Assembly: GCF_023705585.1 (NCBI RefSeq)
Contig: NZ_BOQE01000001.1
Location: forward strand, 943,341 to 1,007,340
Source: Collibacillus ludicampi
GTDB lineage: Bacteria; Bacillota; Bacilli; Tumebacillales; BOQE01
Reading direction: 5' to 3'
Length of the DNA: 64,000 nucleotides
A model generated the notes under the pieces. It saw only the letters and a program-made list of their open reading frames with translations. It was not told the DNA's origin and did no database searches. This document shows positions 15,490 through 24,604 of the stretch, one piece after another; within the stretch, counting starts at the first letter, position 1; every line of letters starts with the position of its first letter. The position numbers and the translations under genes were made by a program.

Positions 15490-16896
15490 TTAACGCACTT
15501 CTTCCGTTTTTTCTACTAGCACCATTTGCGGGGTTGATTGTTTGAATAGATGGTCGATTGTCATCACGATTAAAGGAGTGAGCGACGCAATATAGATATT
15601 GTCGATCCCGAACGGATTGTTGTACAGGTACCATGCTGTGGTCAAAACAACGGCAAGAATCATTCCCCACACGGCTCCGCGCCCACTGCTGAACTTCGGA
15701 AAATAAAACATCAGAATCACAATCACGGCGAGTGTGGTTCGCAATGCCCGGGCAAAAAAGATTGTGCTTAAAATTTTCGGTGCAAATATCGCAAACGGAA
15801 TCGGAAGCAACCCCATGACCACAGTAGCAATCCTGGAAAATCGTAAAGTCTGGTAGTCGGTCGCGCTTCTATTAAAAAAAGGAATATAGAAATCCTTTAA
15901 CAGAAGCGCCGCGGAACCGATTGTTCCGGCGGCAACCGTTCCAAAAACTGCTGCAATCAAACCGGCTATAACGAATCCCCCAAAAACCGGGTGCATGAGT
16001 GTTGTCATCATGGGGAAAGCCTGTGCAGACGGAATTTTGGGAAAGAGGTCTGCGGCAACCATACCGATCAGAGCCGCCATGATGCCCACAGGAATCACCA
16101 GTAATCCGGCGTAAATGCTTGATTTTTTGGCTTTTCTGTCATCTCCTGTCGAACATATGGCCTGAATGATGTACTGCGTTGAGAAAACCGAACCTATATT
16201 GGCAATTGTCCAGGCAATGATCAGAGACCAGCCAATTCCCATCCAATCAAACATTTCAGGCTTTAGATGCGAAGACATACCGGAAAGTCCGCCCGCTGCT
16301 GCCATACCAAACGTTAAGGCAAGAATCAACCCTAAATACTTGAAAAAAGCATGAATTAAGTTGGTATACGCAACCGCATACATTCCTCCGGAAGTGACAT
16401 ACACGACGGTCACCAGTCCCACAATTATAGCGGCAGTGGCATGCGGAATTTGAAGAATAGCCGATAGTGTAGCCGCTCCACCTGCGTACATTGAAATATT
16501 AACCACAGCCAACGCATAGATCATGATCAGTGACGTTACAACTCGTGCACCATTACCATATGATTTAGAAATCGCACCAGAAATCGTGTACTCTCCACGC
16601 TTATGGAACTTTTTCGCCAGAGTGTATGCGAACAGCACGAACGCAAGTGTTAGGGTGATCAAGTTCCAGGATGCAGATATGCCTTTGCCAAAGGCGGTTT
16701 GAGCTGTCCCAAGGGTAGAACCCGTTCCGATAAATTCCGACATCATTAAAACACCAATGATGAAGGGACCGAATGCCTTTCCTCCCGTCATGTATTTATC
16801 GGAGCTCTTCGAGAATTTTTTTGTATAGAGTCCTAACAAAGTTGTAAGTAACACATAGAGCAAAGCGATCCCTAAAATAATCATACTCCCTGTCAT
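15490..16896 (-). CDS. Sodium:solute symporter (SSF family)
   Basis: Seen, 468 residues with about 13 hydrophobic segments and SSF landmarks: early GLYTKKFSKSSDKYMTGGKAFGPF, then EFIGTGSTLGTAQTAFGKGI, and a central VTSGGMYAVAYTNLIHAFFKYLG. The family imports organic acids, sugars, proline or pantothenate with sodium. Immediately upstream of the UbiD gene, suggesting a carboxylate substrate. Preceded by a 246-base gap after the R2lox gene that may contain its own promoter. Confidence 0.9.
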   Translation of the reverse strand: MTGSMIILGIALLYVLLTTLLGLYTKKFSKSSDKYMTGGKAFGPFIIGVLMMSEFIGTGSTLGTAQTAFGKGISASWNLITLTLAFVLFAYTLAKKFHKRGEYTISGAISKSYGNGARVVTSLIMIYALAVVNISMYAGGAATLSAILQIPHATAAIIVGLVTVVYVTSGGMYAVAYTNLIHAFFKYLGLILALTFGMAAAGGLSGMSSHLKPEMFDWMGIGWSLIIAWTIANIGSVFSTQYIIQAICSTGDDRKAKKSSIYAGLLVIPVGIMAALIGMVAADLFPKIPSAQAFPMMTTLMHPVFGGFVIAGLIAAVFGTVAAGTIGSAALLLKDFYIPFFNRSATDYQTLRFSRIATVVMGLLPIPFAIFAPKILSTIFFARALRTTLAVIVILMFYFPKFSSGRGAVWGMILAVVLTTAWYLYNNPFGIDNIYIASLTPLIVMTIDHLFKQSTPQMVLVEKTEEVR

Positions 16897-16992
16897 TTTT
16901 TGGCCCCCTTTCGTATAAAAAATGGCCGCTGTTGTGCCGAATCTATTCTCATCCGCCGATCCAACATGATCATCAATCGGTACGTTTTTGGC

Positions 16993-17008
16993 GACAATAG
17001 TGCGGCCA
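16993..17008 (-). promoter_or_regulatory. Weak sigma-54-like sequence before symporter/ubiD
   Basis: Minus strand TGGCCGCACTATTGTC has correct GG position and TTG, but GT replaces the invariant GC of the -12 element. Listed only because every neighbouring operon has a good sigma-54 site. The remainder of 16897-17142 shows nothing else recognisable. Confidence 0.2.
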
Positions 17009-17142
17009 ATTCTTTAAGAGATCCCCATGCACCCCTACAACTTAGAAATATTTGCTTATTTGTCAGGACATGCGGATGTATTGATTTCGACAGTATCCCG
17101 TAATCATCAGGTTTCCGTTCGTCATACGATTCCCTCGTTTGA

Positions 17143-18009
17143 TCAGACAGACACCGGGGTGCCGAATATGTCCTTGAGCCTGCGTTCGAACATTTTGATC
17201 AACCGCTCGCGTCCCTTCACTTCGGGAGGAGTCGGGTATTCCCGGCCGTCGACGATGACCGGCTGGTCATAACGAACCAGGATGTGCGGAAGATACTCAT
17301 CGTACAACGCCCGAATCCGTTTTGCATGCTCCGGATTCCGGGCAAACAGCTTCAGCATGCGAAGACCGAAACCAACATGCCTTCCTTCATCTTCCTTTAT
17401 ACGTGAAAACCCTTCTTTCAGTCCGGGAAACAACCCTTTGCTTCCAAATACAGCTTCAAACACGTCATATCCTGACATGGCCTGAACGCCCTCAATGATG
17501 CCCTGATAATGGGTCAAACCTTCCACCAAAACCGCTTCACGTTCCTCTTCACTTTGTTCAAGAGCCGCGAGCATCTTCTTGACACGCTCATCGAGCTTTT
17601 GCTGTACAATGTTTTTCACGCCCGGGATACGCTCCCGCCCCAATACTTCCTTGAAATAGCGCAGAAAGAACTCCGTATGCTTAAACTCATCGAGCAATTG
17701 GGTGCTTAGAAACGCTTGTTGTTCGGTTGACGAACCCAGCATGATCCAGGGGCAGAACTTTAAAGCGACATTTTCTTCCGCATCGAGAAAACCTGTACAA
17801 AAATGAATCAAATATCCTTTAAGATCTTCATCCAGTGATTCAAAATCCACCTTATCCTGAGTGAGGTCGATCGCTGCAGGATCCCAGGTCCCAAACCGGA
17901 TCGCTTTCCGGTACAAATCCCAGGCGACTTCATCGGTCGACTTGTCAAGGCTAGGAATCAATTCCTCTGTCACATTTTCATTCATGTTTTGATGCCAATT
18001 TTGAGTCAT
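17143..18009 (-). CDS. R2-like ligand-binding oxidase (R2lox)
   Basis: Ferritin-fold protein with a Mn/Fe cofactor and a bound fatty-acid-like ligand; oxidation chemistry is known in vitro, physiological substrate is not. Seen, 288 residues: metal ligands E78, E108, H111, E173, E208 and H211, in DAEENVALK, LDEFKHTE, HYQGIIEG and EDEGRH. Val81 (three after E78) and Tyr168 (five before E173) match the pair that forms the tyrosine-valine ether cross-link in Geobacillus R2lox. Not a ribonucleotide reductase, since the radical-transfer tail is absent. Placed directly after Fe-alcohol dehydrogenase and aldehyde dehydrogenase genes. Confidence 0.9.
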   Translation of the reverse strand: MTQNWHQNMNENVTEELIPSLDKSTDEVAWDLYRKAIRFGTWDPAAIDLTQDKVDFESLDEDLKGYLIHFCTGFLDAEENVALKFCPWIMLGSSTEQQAFLSTQLLDEFKHTEFFLRYFKEVLGRERIPGVKNIVQQKLDERVKKMLAALEQSEEEREAVLVEGLTHYQGIIEGVQAMSGYDVFEAVFGSKGLFPGLKEGFSRIKEDEGRHVGFGLRMLKLFARNPEHAKRIRALYDEYLPHILVRYDQPVIVDGREYPTPPEVKGRERLIKMFERRLKDIFGTPVSV

Positions 18010-18062
18010 ACCCTGATACCTCCTTAAAATTTTTGTTTATAGATAAATTTTGATTATTGAAA

Positions 18063-19241
18063 TCAAAGCAACCGTTTCAGCAGTTCCAGTACTTCCGATT
18101 CGGTCGGCGTACGCGGATTAAACTTCATCATGCCGCTTTTAAACGAATCTTTAGCGATGTCCGAGAGTTTCTCTTCGGATACGCCGACGTCACGCAACCG
18201 GGTTGGAAGACCGATATCCTTGACCAGTTGCAGAACGGCCGGCGCAGCTTGTGCGGCCAATTCTTCCAATTGATCCCCCTGTACTCCCAACAACTTGGCG
18301 ATTTTTGCCGCTTTGTCTGGACGTGCGGGTGTATTGAATTCGACCACTTGAGGAAGCAGCAGACCGATGGCAATCCCGTGCGGAACATGACAATGTCCGG
18401 ATAAAGCGCTTCCAATCGCATGGGCAAGCCCCAGGAATCCATTGTTAAAAGCCATCCCTGCCAACAAACTGCCATGGGACATCCCGATTCGCGCAGCGAC
18501 GTCTGAACCGTCACGAACCGCAAGACGTAAGTTCGCATTCATCGTAGCAATCGCTTCCATGGCCAAGGCGTCAGATGCCGGACGGGATCGCACCGAAAAA
18601 AATGTTTCGATCCCATGCGCGAAAGCATCAATTCCGGAAGCGGCCGTCATTTTTTGAGGAAGGCTCATTGTCAATTCCGGGTCGACCAAGGCAATTGTTG
18701 GCGCCATATATGGGCTGGTCACCGTTACTTTCACGTTGTTGTGCCAATCCGAGTAAACACCAAAGATTGTCACTTCACTTCCTGTTCCGGAAGTGGTCGG
18801 AATGGCAATCAGAGGAACCGCAGGGGCGACGGGGATCCGATTCACACCGGCATAATCGCCGATGCTTCCCCCGTTAAACGCAACGACACGAATGCCTTTC
18901 GCCGTGTCAATCGGACTTCCGCCGCCGACCGCAACTATGCAATCATACATCTCTCTTTTAAAAACCTCAGCCCCACGATCGATCGTCTCCAGACTTGGAT
19001 CGGGCTCCACATCCGTATACATATCGAATTGAATCCCCGACGCCAGTAATGATTCCGTCAATCCGGCAAGCAATCCCGCCGATTCCACTCCTTTGTCACT
19101 CACTACAAACACTCTTTTTCCTCCCAATTGCAAAAGCATTTCTCCAATCCGGGAGGCCTTGCCATATCCAAATTCGATCCGCGTGGGGAGGTGAAATGAA
19201 AATTCGAAATCAATGGCCTTCATCGCTTGACCCACACTCAT
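18063..19241 (-). CDS. Iron-containing alcohol dehydrogenase
   Basis: Group III NAD(P)-dependent alcohol dehydrogenase. Seen, 392 residues: GGGSPIDTAK nucleotide site, IPTTSGTGSE, and the metal-binding histidine region GLAHAIGSALSGHCHVPHG. It lies between the aldehyde dehydrogenase gene and R2lox with short gaps (about 20 and 50 bases), so the three are likely cotranscribed. Expected role: interconversion of an alcohol and aldehyde in the pathway served by this operon. An in-frame start nearer MKAIDFEF is possible. Confidence 0.93.
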   Translation of the reverse strand: MSVGQAMKAIDFEFSFHLPTRIEFGYGKASRIGEMLLQLGGKRVFVVSDKGVESAGLLAGLTESLLASGIQFDMYTDVEPDPSLETIDRGAEVFKREMYDCIVAVGGGSPIDTAKGIRVVAFNGGSIGDYAGVNRIPVAPAVPLIAIPTTSGTGSEVTIFGVYSDWHNNVKVTVTSPYMAPTIALVDPELTMSLPQKMTAASGIDAFAHGIETFFSVRSRPASDALAMEAIATMNANLRLAVRDGSDVAARIGMSHGSLLAGMAFNNGFLGLAHAIGSALSGHCHVPHGIAIGLLLPQVVEFNTPARPDKAAKIAKLLGVQGDQLEELAAQAAPAVLQLVKDIGLPTRLRDVGVSEEKLSDIAKDSFKSGMMKFNPRTPTESEVLELLKRLL

Positions 19242-19262
19242 TCTTTTCCTCCTCCTTTCGAT

Positions 19263-20735
19263 TCACGATTCATCGATCTCAAAGTGGACATGTTTCGTCT
19301 CGCAGTATTCCATCAACCCGTCAACCCCCCGGGTGCGCCCCAAGCCACTCTGTTTGTAGCCTCCGAATTCAGCTTCGGGAAAGTTTTTATTGTACGTATT
19401 GATCCATACCGTTCCTGCTTTGATGCCCTTGGACATCCGCATCGCACGGTTCAAATCGGTCGTCCAGACGCCCGCAGACAGTCCGAAGTCAGTATCGTTC
19501 GCCAATGCAAGGGCTTCCTCGTCACTGGAAAAAGACTGAACCGCAAGAACTGGCCCAAAAATTTCTTCCCGTACCACACGACTGTTGGAAGGCAGATCAT
19601 CAATGATTGTCGGTGCAAAGAAATACCCTTTATCGTAATCACCGCCCCTTATCCGATAACCTCCGGTAATGATTTTTCCTTCGCGGCGTCCGATTTCACA
19701 GTATTCCTCTACCAAATTCAATTGGTTTTGGGAAATCACCGGTCCCATGTCGGTAGACTCATACATTCCATTGCCAACCTTAAGTTTTTCGGTAAAGTCT
19801 TTGAGGCGGGAGAGCACTTCTCCCTTGATCGATTCATGAACCAACAACCGCGAACCCGCCATGCAAATCTGACCGGCTGAAATAAAAATGGAACGTCCGA
19901 TCAGCGGTATCGCTTTGTCCAAATGAGCATCTTCAAACACCACGTTAGGAGACTTTCCACCTAATTCAAGAGCAAGCTTTTTGATGTTGCTCGCGGCCAT
20001 CTCCATCATCGCCTTGCCGGTGGATGTATCACCGGTGAAACTAATCATGTCTATTTTTTTGCTCATTCCCATGGCTGCACCGATCGAACGACCCGGTCCC
20101 GTGACAATGCTGACGATTCCTTTGGTGAAGTGCGGCACTTGATCAATGAGCTTAAAGATTTCCACGGAAATGGCCGGAGTCAGACTTGCCGGCTTGACAA
20201 TCACACCGTTCCCTGCCGCCAAAGCAGGGGCCAATTCGCGGATCATCAGAAGTGCAGGCCAATTCCAGGGCGAAATAATCCCGACTACGCCGATCGGCTC
20301 TTTCACGATGACTCCGAAATTATTGGGTTCCAGTTGAATCGAACGGCCAAATACGGTACGGGCGGCACCCGCAAAATATTTCAGAGTATCGATACATCCG
20401 GCCAATTCAATCCGCGATTCGCGGATGGTCTTGCCTTGTTCCATGGTTAAAACCCGTGCCAGATGTTCCAGATTTTCCTCCATTTTTTGAGCCAACCCCA
20501 GCAGTGCTTCATAGCGGCGCTTCGGATTATATCCCCAATCACTTCGGAGAAACGCCTGGTAAACGGAATCGATCGCTTCTTCCACGTCCTGAACGGTCGA
20601 ATTTTGCGCGTAACCGATCAATTCTCCCGTGGCCGGATTTCGCGACTCCAGCAGTTCCTTGGAAGAAGACTCCGTCCATTCGCCGCCTACGTAATTGTAA
20701 TAGACTGTAAGCTTCTGCTCCGTTAGAATAGTCAT
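19263..20735 (-). CDS. Aldehyde dehydrogenase (NAD(P)+)
   Basis: Start chosen at 20735 (MTILTEQKLT) with GAGGGGGAG upstream; a longer frame reaching 20951 is only an extension into the preceding gene. Seen, 490 residues: SPWNWP, VKPASLTP, FTGDTSTGKAM, catalytic glutamate in LELGGKSPNVVFEDA, catalytic cysteine in AGQICMAGSR, and EIFGPVLAVQ. It oxidises an aldehyde to the acid. Second gene of the operon started by the MFS transporter and sigma-54 promoter at 22287. Confidence 0.95.
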   Translation of the reverse strand: MTILTEQKLTVYYNYVGGEWTESSSKELLESRNPATGELIGYAQNSTVQDVEEAIDSVYQAFLRSDWGYNPKRRYEALLGLAQKMEENLEHLARVLTMEQGKTIRESRIELAGCIDTLKYFAGAARTVFGRSIQLEPNNFGVIVKEPIGVVGIISPWNWPALLMIRELAPALAAGNGVIVKPASLTPAISVEIFKLIDQVPHFTKGIVSIVTGPGRSIGAAMGMSKKIDMISFTGDTSTGKAMMEMAASNIKKLALELGGKSPNVVFEDAHLDKAIPLIGRSIFISAGQICMAGSRLLVHESIKGEVLSRLKDFTEKLKVGNGMYESTDMGPVISQNQLNLVEEYCEIGRREGKIITGGYRIRGGDYDKGYFFAPTIIDDLPSNSRVVREEIFGPVLAVQSFSSDEEALALANDTDFGLSAGVWTTDLNRAMRMSKGIKAGTVWINTYNKNFPEAEFGGYKQSGLGRTRGVDGLMEYCETKHVHFEIDES

Positions 20736-20785
20736 TTTTCTCCCCCTCTGTGAAATTATTGCATGACCTGCCACCGTACATGATT

Positions 20786-22114
20786 CTAGAAATTTCCCTT
20801 CGTTTCCGGAATCACGAGACTGCCAATCAGATATAAGAGAAAGATCCCGATTGAAAAGTAGGTAAGCGCAAGCGGAATACTGTGCGTCAATCCGCTGGCC
20901 AAAGAGACAAACGTCGGCATCATGCCACCGATGGCAAATCCGATATTCCAAGATAATCCAGTTCCACTTGAGCGAATGGCGGTTGGGAAACGTTCATTAA
21001 GAAAGATTAAGACAGGGGCATATCCGGCATTCCCCAGAAATGAAAGTCCCATCGCATAGATCGTAATCGAGGTCACATCCGTTGCACTTCCCAACGCCAA
21101 GAAGAGTAACGGAAGTACGATCACGTTAAGGGCGCCAACCAGAAGGAACGTTTTCTTCCGCCCGATCCTATCGCTGAGATAACCAAACATCACCGCGGAG
21201 ATGATAGATGCCACACTTGCACCCATCAAAATGAAAGACGTTGTGCCCGCAGGAAGTTTGTTGATCATTTTAAGAAACGTTGGAAGGTATCCGGATGTAA
21301 GATAGTAACCCGCCCCTCCGCCAATCACGATCATAAGATTGACAAGCAATACACCAAAGTATTGTGTAAAGACGATACGGACAGGTGACTGTTGTTGCTT
21401 CGAGGCATCTTTTTTCGCTTCTTCGGCTTGTTTGAGTTTCTCCCACAGCGGAGACTCCTCGAGCGAGTTAAAAATAAAGAAACCGAGGAAAGAACTAAGG
21501 ATACCGGAGAAGAACATGCATCGCCATCCCCACTCGTTAAACGCGGATCCTGGAAAAACAGACGAAACCACGAAATATACGATGGAAGCTAACAATGCTC
21601 CGATCCCAGCTCCTCCGCCGCCAATCAGCCCAGACATGAGTCCTCTCCATTGAGGTGTAACAGACTCGGTTCCAATCGTGTGTGTAGACGCTACCACACC
21701 TCCAACAAATACACCCTGCACCAAGCGAAGAGCAAGGAACAGAATCGAGGCAGCAATTCCCATCTGATGAACGGTAGGAAGCAAGCCAAATACAGCCGTC
21801 GTTACCCCGACGCCTATGAACGCGATCACCATAGCTCCTTTTCTTCCCCGTCTGTCCGCGTATGAACCAAAAATGGCAGATCCAACCGGACGCATTATCA
21901 GTGTAACGGCAAAAGACGCGTACACAGCAGCCAATGAGAGGGCCGGGATATCGGTCGGAAAGAACAATTGACCGATGACAGGCGCCACATATAACAGAAC
22001 AAACAGGTCAAAAAGATCCAATGACCAGCCTAAAACCGATGCAATAGAAGCAATCCAAATTTGGCGGTCGTTTAGAACCAAGCTTTGTGTATTCGTATTG
22101 GCAGCGATCGACAC
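20786..22114 (-). CDS. MFS transporter (sugar/aromatic-acid-type symporter)
   Basis: Seen, 442 residues, 12 hydrophobic segments, loop motifs ADRRGRKGAM (2-3) and LSDRIGRKKT (8-9), and SPLWEKLKQAEEAKK in the central loop, as in metabolite:H+ symporters of the aromatic-acid and sialate groups. First gene of the MFS/aldehyde dehydrogenase/alcohol dehydrogenase/R2lox operon, 172 bases after a sigma-54 promoter. Likely imports the substrate; identity not readable. Confidence 0.88.
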   Translation of the reverse strand: MSIAANTNTQSLVLNDRQIWIASIASVLGWSLDLFDLFVLLYVAPVIGQLFFPTDIPALSLAAVYASFAVTLIMRPVGSAIFGSYADRRGRKGAMVIAFIGVGVTTAVFGLLPTVHQMGIAASILFLALRLVQGVFVGGVVASTHTIGTESVTPQWRGLMSGLIGGGGAGIGALLASIVYFVVSSVFPGSAFNEWGWRCMFFSGILSSFLGFFIFNSLEESPLWEKLKQAEEAKKDASKQQQSPVRIVFTQYFGVLLVNLMIVIGGGAGYYLTSGYLPTFLKMINKLPAGTTSFILMGASVASIISAVMFGYLSDRIGRKKTFLLVGALNVIVLPLLFLALGSATDVTSITIYAMGLSFLGNAGYAPVLIFLNERFPTAIRSSGTGLSWNIGFAIGGMMPTFVSLASGLTHSIPLALTYFSIGIFLLYLIGSLVIPETKGNF

Positions 22115-22286
22115 ATTTTATCCCCCCGTAATGAATTGAAATTTGAGATTCAGTATTATTAAATAACTAAAATCGCCCAGTGAAGCTCCTCCGATTTCAC
22201 CTCCCTAAAAATGATGCGCACGGTGGAGTCGTTTGAATGGGCGGGACAACAGCAGTTTTCCTCTGTCCGCCTCGATCTTTTATCAT

Positions 22287-22302
22287 CGCAAATATTATGC
22301 CA
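22287..22302 (-). promoter_or_regulatory. Sigma-54 promoter of the MFS/ALDH/ADH/R2lox operon
   Basis: Minus strand TGGCATAATATTTGCG: GG and GC correctly spaced; TGGCAT-N5-TTGC as at 24025 and 47121. It is 172 bases upstream of the MFS start; the leader 22115-22286 shows no gene. Confidence 0.82.
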
Positions 22303-22380
22303 AGTATATCTAGTAGTAATTATTCGATTATATAGAATAGTGGATTCCTAAAGTGGTTCTAAATTGCATCGTTTTGGAAC

Positions 22381-23946
22381 CTAAGTCATTCCAGCCAGTT
22401 TCCACACGCTTGCCACAACTGATGACAAAAGCGGAACGAATAGACTGAAACCTGCGAGCCTCTTTAGAAGTTTCGATTCGGAACCTGAAGATAGGCCGGC
22501 CGATTGAACAGCCACTTCAAGAGCCTGCGGAGCGATCATCTTCCCCCCTACCGCAGCGACAGCAAAACAAGCGGCGATTCCCGATGGCGGTAAGCGTACC
22601 ATTTGCGCGGCGAATGTCTGCAAACCTCCAAACAGCGCAATCGACGCCGCATTGCTGCCCGTTAAAAAAGTTCCCAACCATCCCATCAGAGGGGCAATCA
22701 GCAGATATCCCGCAGCCATGTGCTGAAATGGATAAGCGAGTGTCCCTGCGATTCCGCTATATACCAATAAAAATCCTACGGAACAGATCATAGACAAATT
22801 AAAGGCAACCCATCGCATGGAATATAATGATGAGATGAATATTTGAAACCAGGCTCGCCATCCCATTCCTGAAGTGAGAGCGGTAAGGAGCGAAGCTGCT
22901 ATCATGGCTGTACCTGCCGATGCTGCCACCTGTCCCTTCCAAACTGCTGACAGAGCGCCATGACCAAATGGAGCTTGCGTTATGACCAATTTGTCTAACA
23001 TCGGGATCGGCCAATCCCGCCCTATACGCAAAAGAGCCGTTTGTACAATAGGGAGATTCCAGATCATCACACACAGGGTCAGTAAGACAAACGGCCACCA
23101 GCTTTTTAAGAATTGCTTGGCTAACCATTTTTCCGTGAAGATTCTACGGTTCTTCGCCAACAGTACAATCACGGCGATGTACACCCCGGCACCAATCATC
23201 CCACCTAAAAAAGGAGATATATAAAGCACACTGATCAGAGTGGCGGCCGCATAACAAAAACCCCCAATCAAACAAGGACTCAAAAATTGTTTCGCCGATT
23301 TCCAACCGCAAGTGGCCAAACAGGTGAGAAAAGGGGCAGCCATCGCCGGTACGAAATCATAACATGCACTTTGCCGTAAAATTTCTGTCAGCGGATGCCC
23401 TGTTACCTGGGACAACAACAAGATGGGGACACCCACCGCACCATATACGGCAGGTATTGCACAAGACGTTAACGTTGCCACCGCACTTTTCTCCCTGTCG
23501 ACTCCCAGTTGTGACAATAATGCTGTCACAATTGTTATGGGAGCCAAAAAACCTGCCGTACTATCGATAAAAGCAGTCAAACCGAATCCGACCAAAAGCA
23601 CTTTCCATTCGATTCCATTTTCTGCAGATTTCAAAGTATTTTGAATCGAATCGATATATCTGCATTTTTCAGCAACCCGAAACAGTAACAAGGAGCTCCA
23701 AATCATGTAGAACAGCGGAAAAAGAGCAAACAGCACACCATATAACACCGTGCTCGTGATCATACCCATCGGCATGTTCCACACGCCACCTGCCAATGCG
23801 ATCGTTAGCAACAATGTGACACCGTATACACCAGGCGGCTTCATCCACGCGGTTGCGAGCAGCAAACATAACAGCACGAGCGGTAAGACAGCGAGCAGTA
23901 CCGACCACACGACGGGAGAGAGCGGGACATACGTTTGTAAAAACAT
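22381..23946 (-). CDS. Lactate permease family transporter (LctP/LldP type)
   Basis: Seen, 521 residues with about 13 hydrophobic segments and LctP landmarks: VGFGLTAFIDSTAGFLAPI, CAIPAVYGAVGVP, WLGTFLTGSNAAS and the late AAVGGKMIAPQ. Known members import lactate or glycolate with protons. It is under a sigma-54 promoter and shares a 16-base upstream element with the larC/ferredoxin control region, so a 2-hydroxyacid that is a substrate for the LarA-like enzyme is a reasonable cargo. Substrate is inferred. Confidence 0.9.
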   Translation of the reverse strand: MFLQTYVPLSPVVWSVLLAVLPLVLLCLLLATAWMKPPGVYGVTLLLTIALAGGVWNMPMGMITSTVLYGVLFALFPLFYMIWSSLLLFRVAEKCRYIDSIQNTLKSAENGIEWKVLLVGFGLTAFIDSTAGFLAPITIVTALLSQLGVDREKSAVATLTSCAIPAVYGAVGVPILLLSQVTGHPLTEILRQSACYDFVPAMAAPFLTCLATCGWKSAKQFLSPCLIGGFCYAAATLISVLYISPFLGGMIGAGVYIAVIVLLAKNRRIFTEKWLAKQFLKSWWPFVLLTLCVMIWNLPIVQTALLRIGRDWPIPMLDKLVITQAPFGHGALSAVWKGQVAASAGTAMIAASLLTALTSGMGWRAWFQIFISSLYSMRWVAFNLSMICSVGFLLVYSGIAGTLAYPFQHMAAGYLLIAPLMGWLGTFLTGSNAASIALFGGLQTFAAQMVRLPPSGIAACFAVAAVGGKMIAPQALEVAVQSAGLSSGSESKLLKRLAGFSLFVPLLSSVVASVWKLAGMT

Positions 23947-24024
23947 TCAGTCTTCCACCTCGAAAAATTATTCCGTTATCGTAACGATTTCTATACACAC
24001 TGCGCTTCATACGCTGACTTAAAA

Positions 24025-24040
24025 AGCAAAATATATGCCA
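24025..24040 (-). promoter_or_regulatory. Sigma-54 promoter of the lactate-permease-family gene
   Basis: Minus strand TGGCATATATTTTGCT with correct spacing, 78 bases before the ATG at 23946. Confidence 0.85.
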
Positions 24041-24094
24041 TTCTGAAAAAATGTATAGATTCCATACGTTTTGAGAACATTCACTTCCCCAAAC

Positions 24095-24116
24095 GGAAAT
24101 TATGCGTTTCCATAAT
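24095..24116. promoter_or_regulatory. Candidate enhancer upstream of the permease promoter
   Basis: GGAAA-N7-TTTCC inverted repeat inside TATGCGTTTCCATAAT (24101-24116), matching 14 of 16 bases of 10454-10469. Located about 60-90 bases upstream of the -24 element. Confidence 0.6.
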
Positions 24117-24169
24117 AGGTTTCACATAACACCACTTCTGGTTACTTTTCATAAATGTTTTCTATGATT

Positions 24170-24213
24170 CTCTAAAAAGATAAGAGCCCCAGAGCCAATG
24201 GCTCGTAGGGCTC
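24170..24213 (-). terminator. Rho-independent terminator of the 46-residue gene
   Basis: Nested hairpin: GAGCCC / GGGCTC outside and GAGCC / GGCTC inside, followed on the minus strand by TTATCTTTTT. Confidence 0.7.
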
Positions 24214-24231
24214 AAACATCATTATGAATAT

Positions 24232-24372
24232 TCAATACCGTGGAAGGTACGCCGAATAGACTGCGGCGATGAAAAACACGACAATGAAACCGATCAGAAA
24301 CGCGACTGCCCATCCGGACAATCCCCACCATCCGGTGCCGGGGCCACCCGCCCAAATCCCTGGAACCATCAT
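24232..24372 (-). CDS. Small single-span membrane protein (46 residues)
   Basis: Start chosen at 24372 (MMVPGIWAGG) with AAGGTG just upstream; a longer frame lacks support. Seen: Gly/Trp-rich N-terminus (GGPGTGWWGLSGW) then one hydrophobic helix (AVAFLIGFIVVFFIAAVY) and a short tail. The layout resembles short glycine-rich membrane proteins of sporulating Bacilli (YjcZ-like), but no firm family match is claimed. It stands alone with a terminator. Confidence 0.65.
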   Translation of the reverse strand: MMVPGIWAGGPGTGWWGLSGWAVAFLIGFIVVFFIAAVYSAYLPRY

Positions 24373-24604
24373 TTTCACCTTCTTATTGTGTGCTTTTATC
24401 ATTACTGTACGAACAAAGCACGCTTCCCGTATGGACGGGTGCACAAAATCGATGAAAACGGGCGAACGTGTATACCGCTGTACGAATAAAAAATCACTCC
24501 GGTAGGTGAAGTATTGATTTTCAAGACAGGGTAGACTTTTTTTGAACACAAATCGTATAATAATTCATATACTTGCATTTAAATACAGAAGGACGGGATC
24601 GATT

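Noticed and set aside
16993-17008. Confident sigma-54 promoter before the symporter/ubiD pair
   Set aside because: The -12 dinucleotide is GT, not GC; kept only as a weak feature.
17027-17272. 81-codon plus-strand frame between symporter and R2lox
   Set aside because: No ribosome site, and its second half is antisense to the R2lox gene.
17143-18009. Ribonucleotide reductase small subunit
   Set aside because: Ligand set and Tyr/Val pair match R2lox, there is no radical-transfer C-terminus, and no large subunit gene is present.
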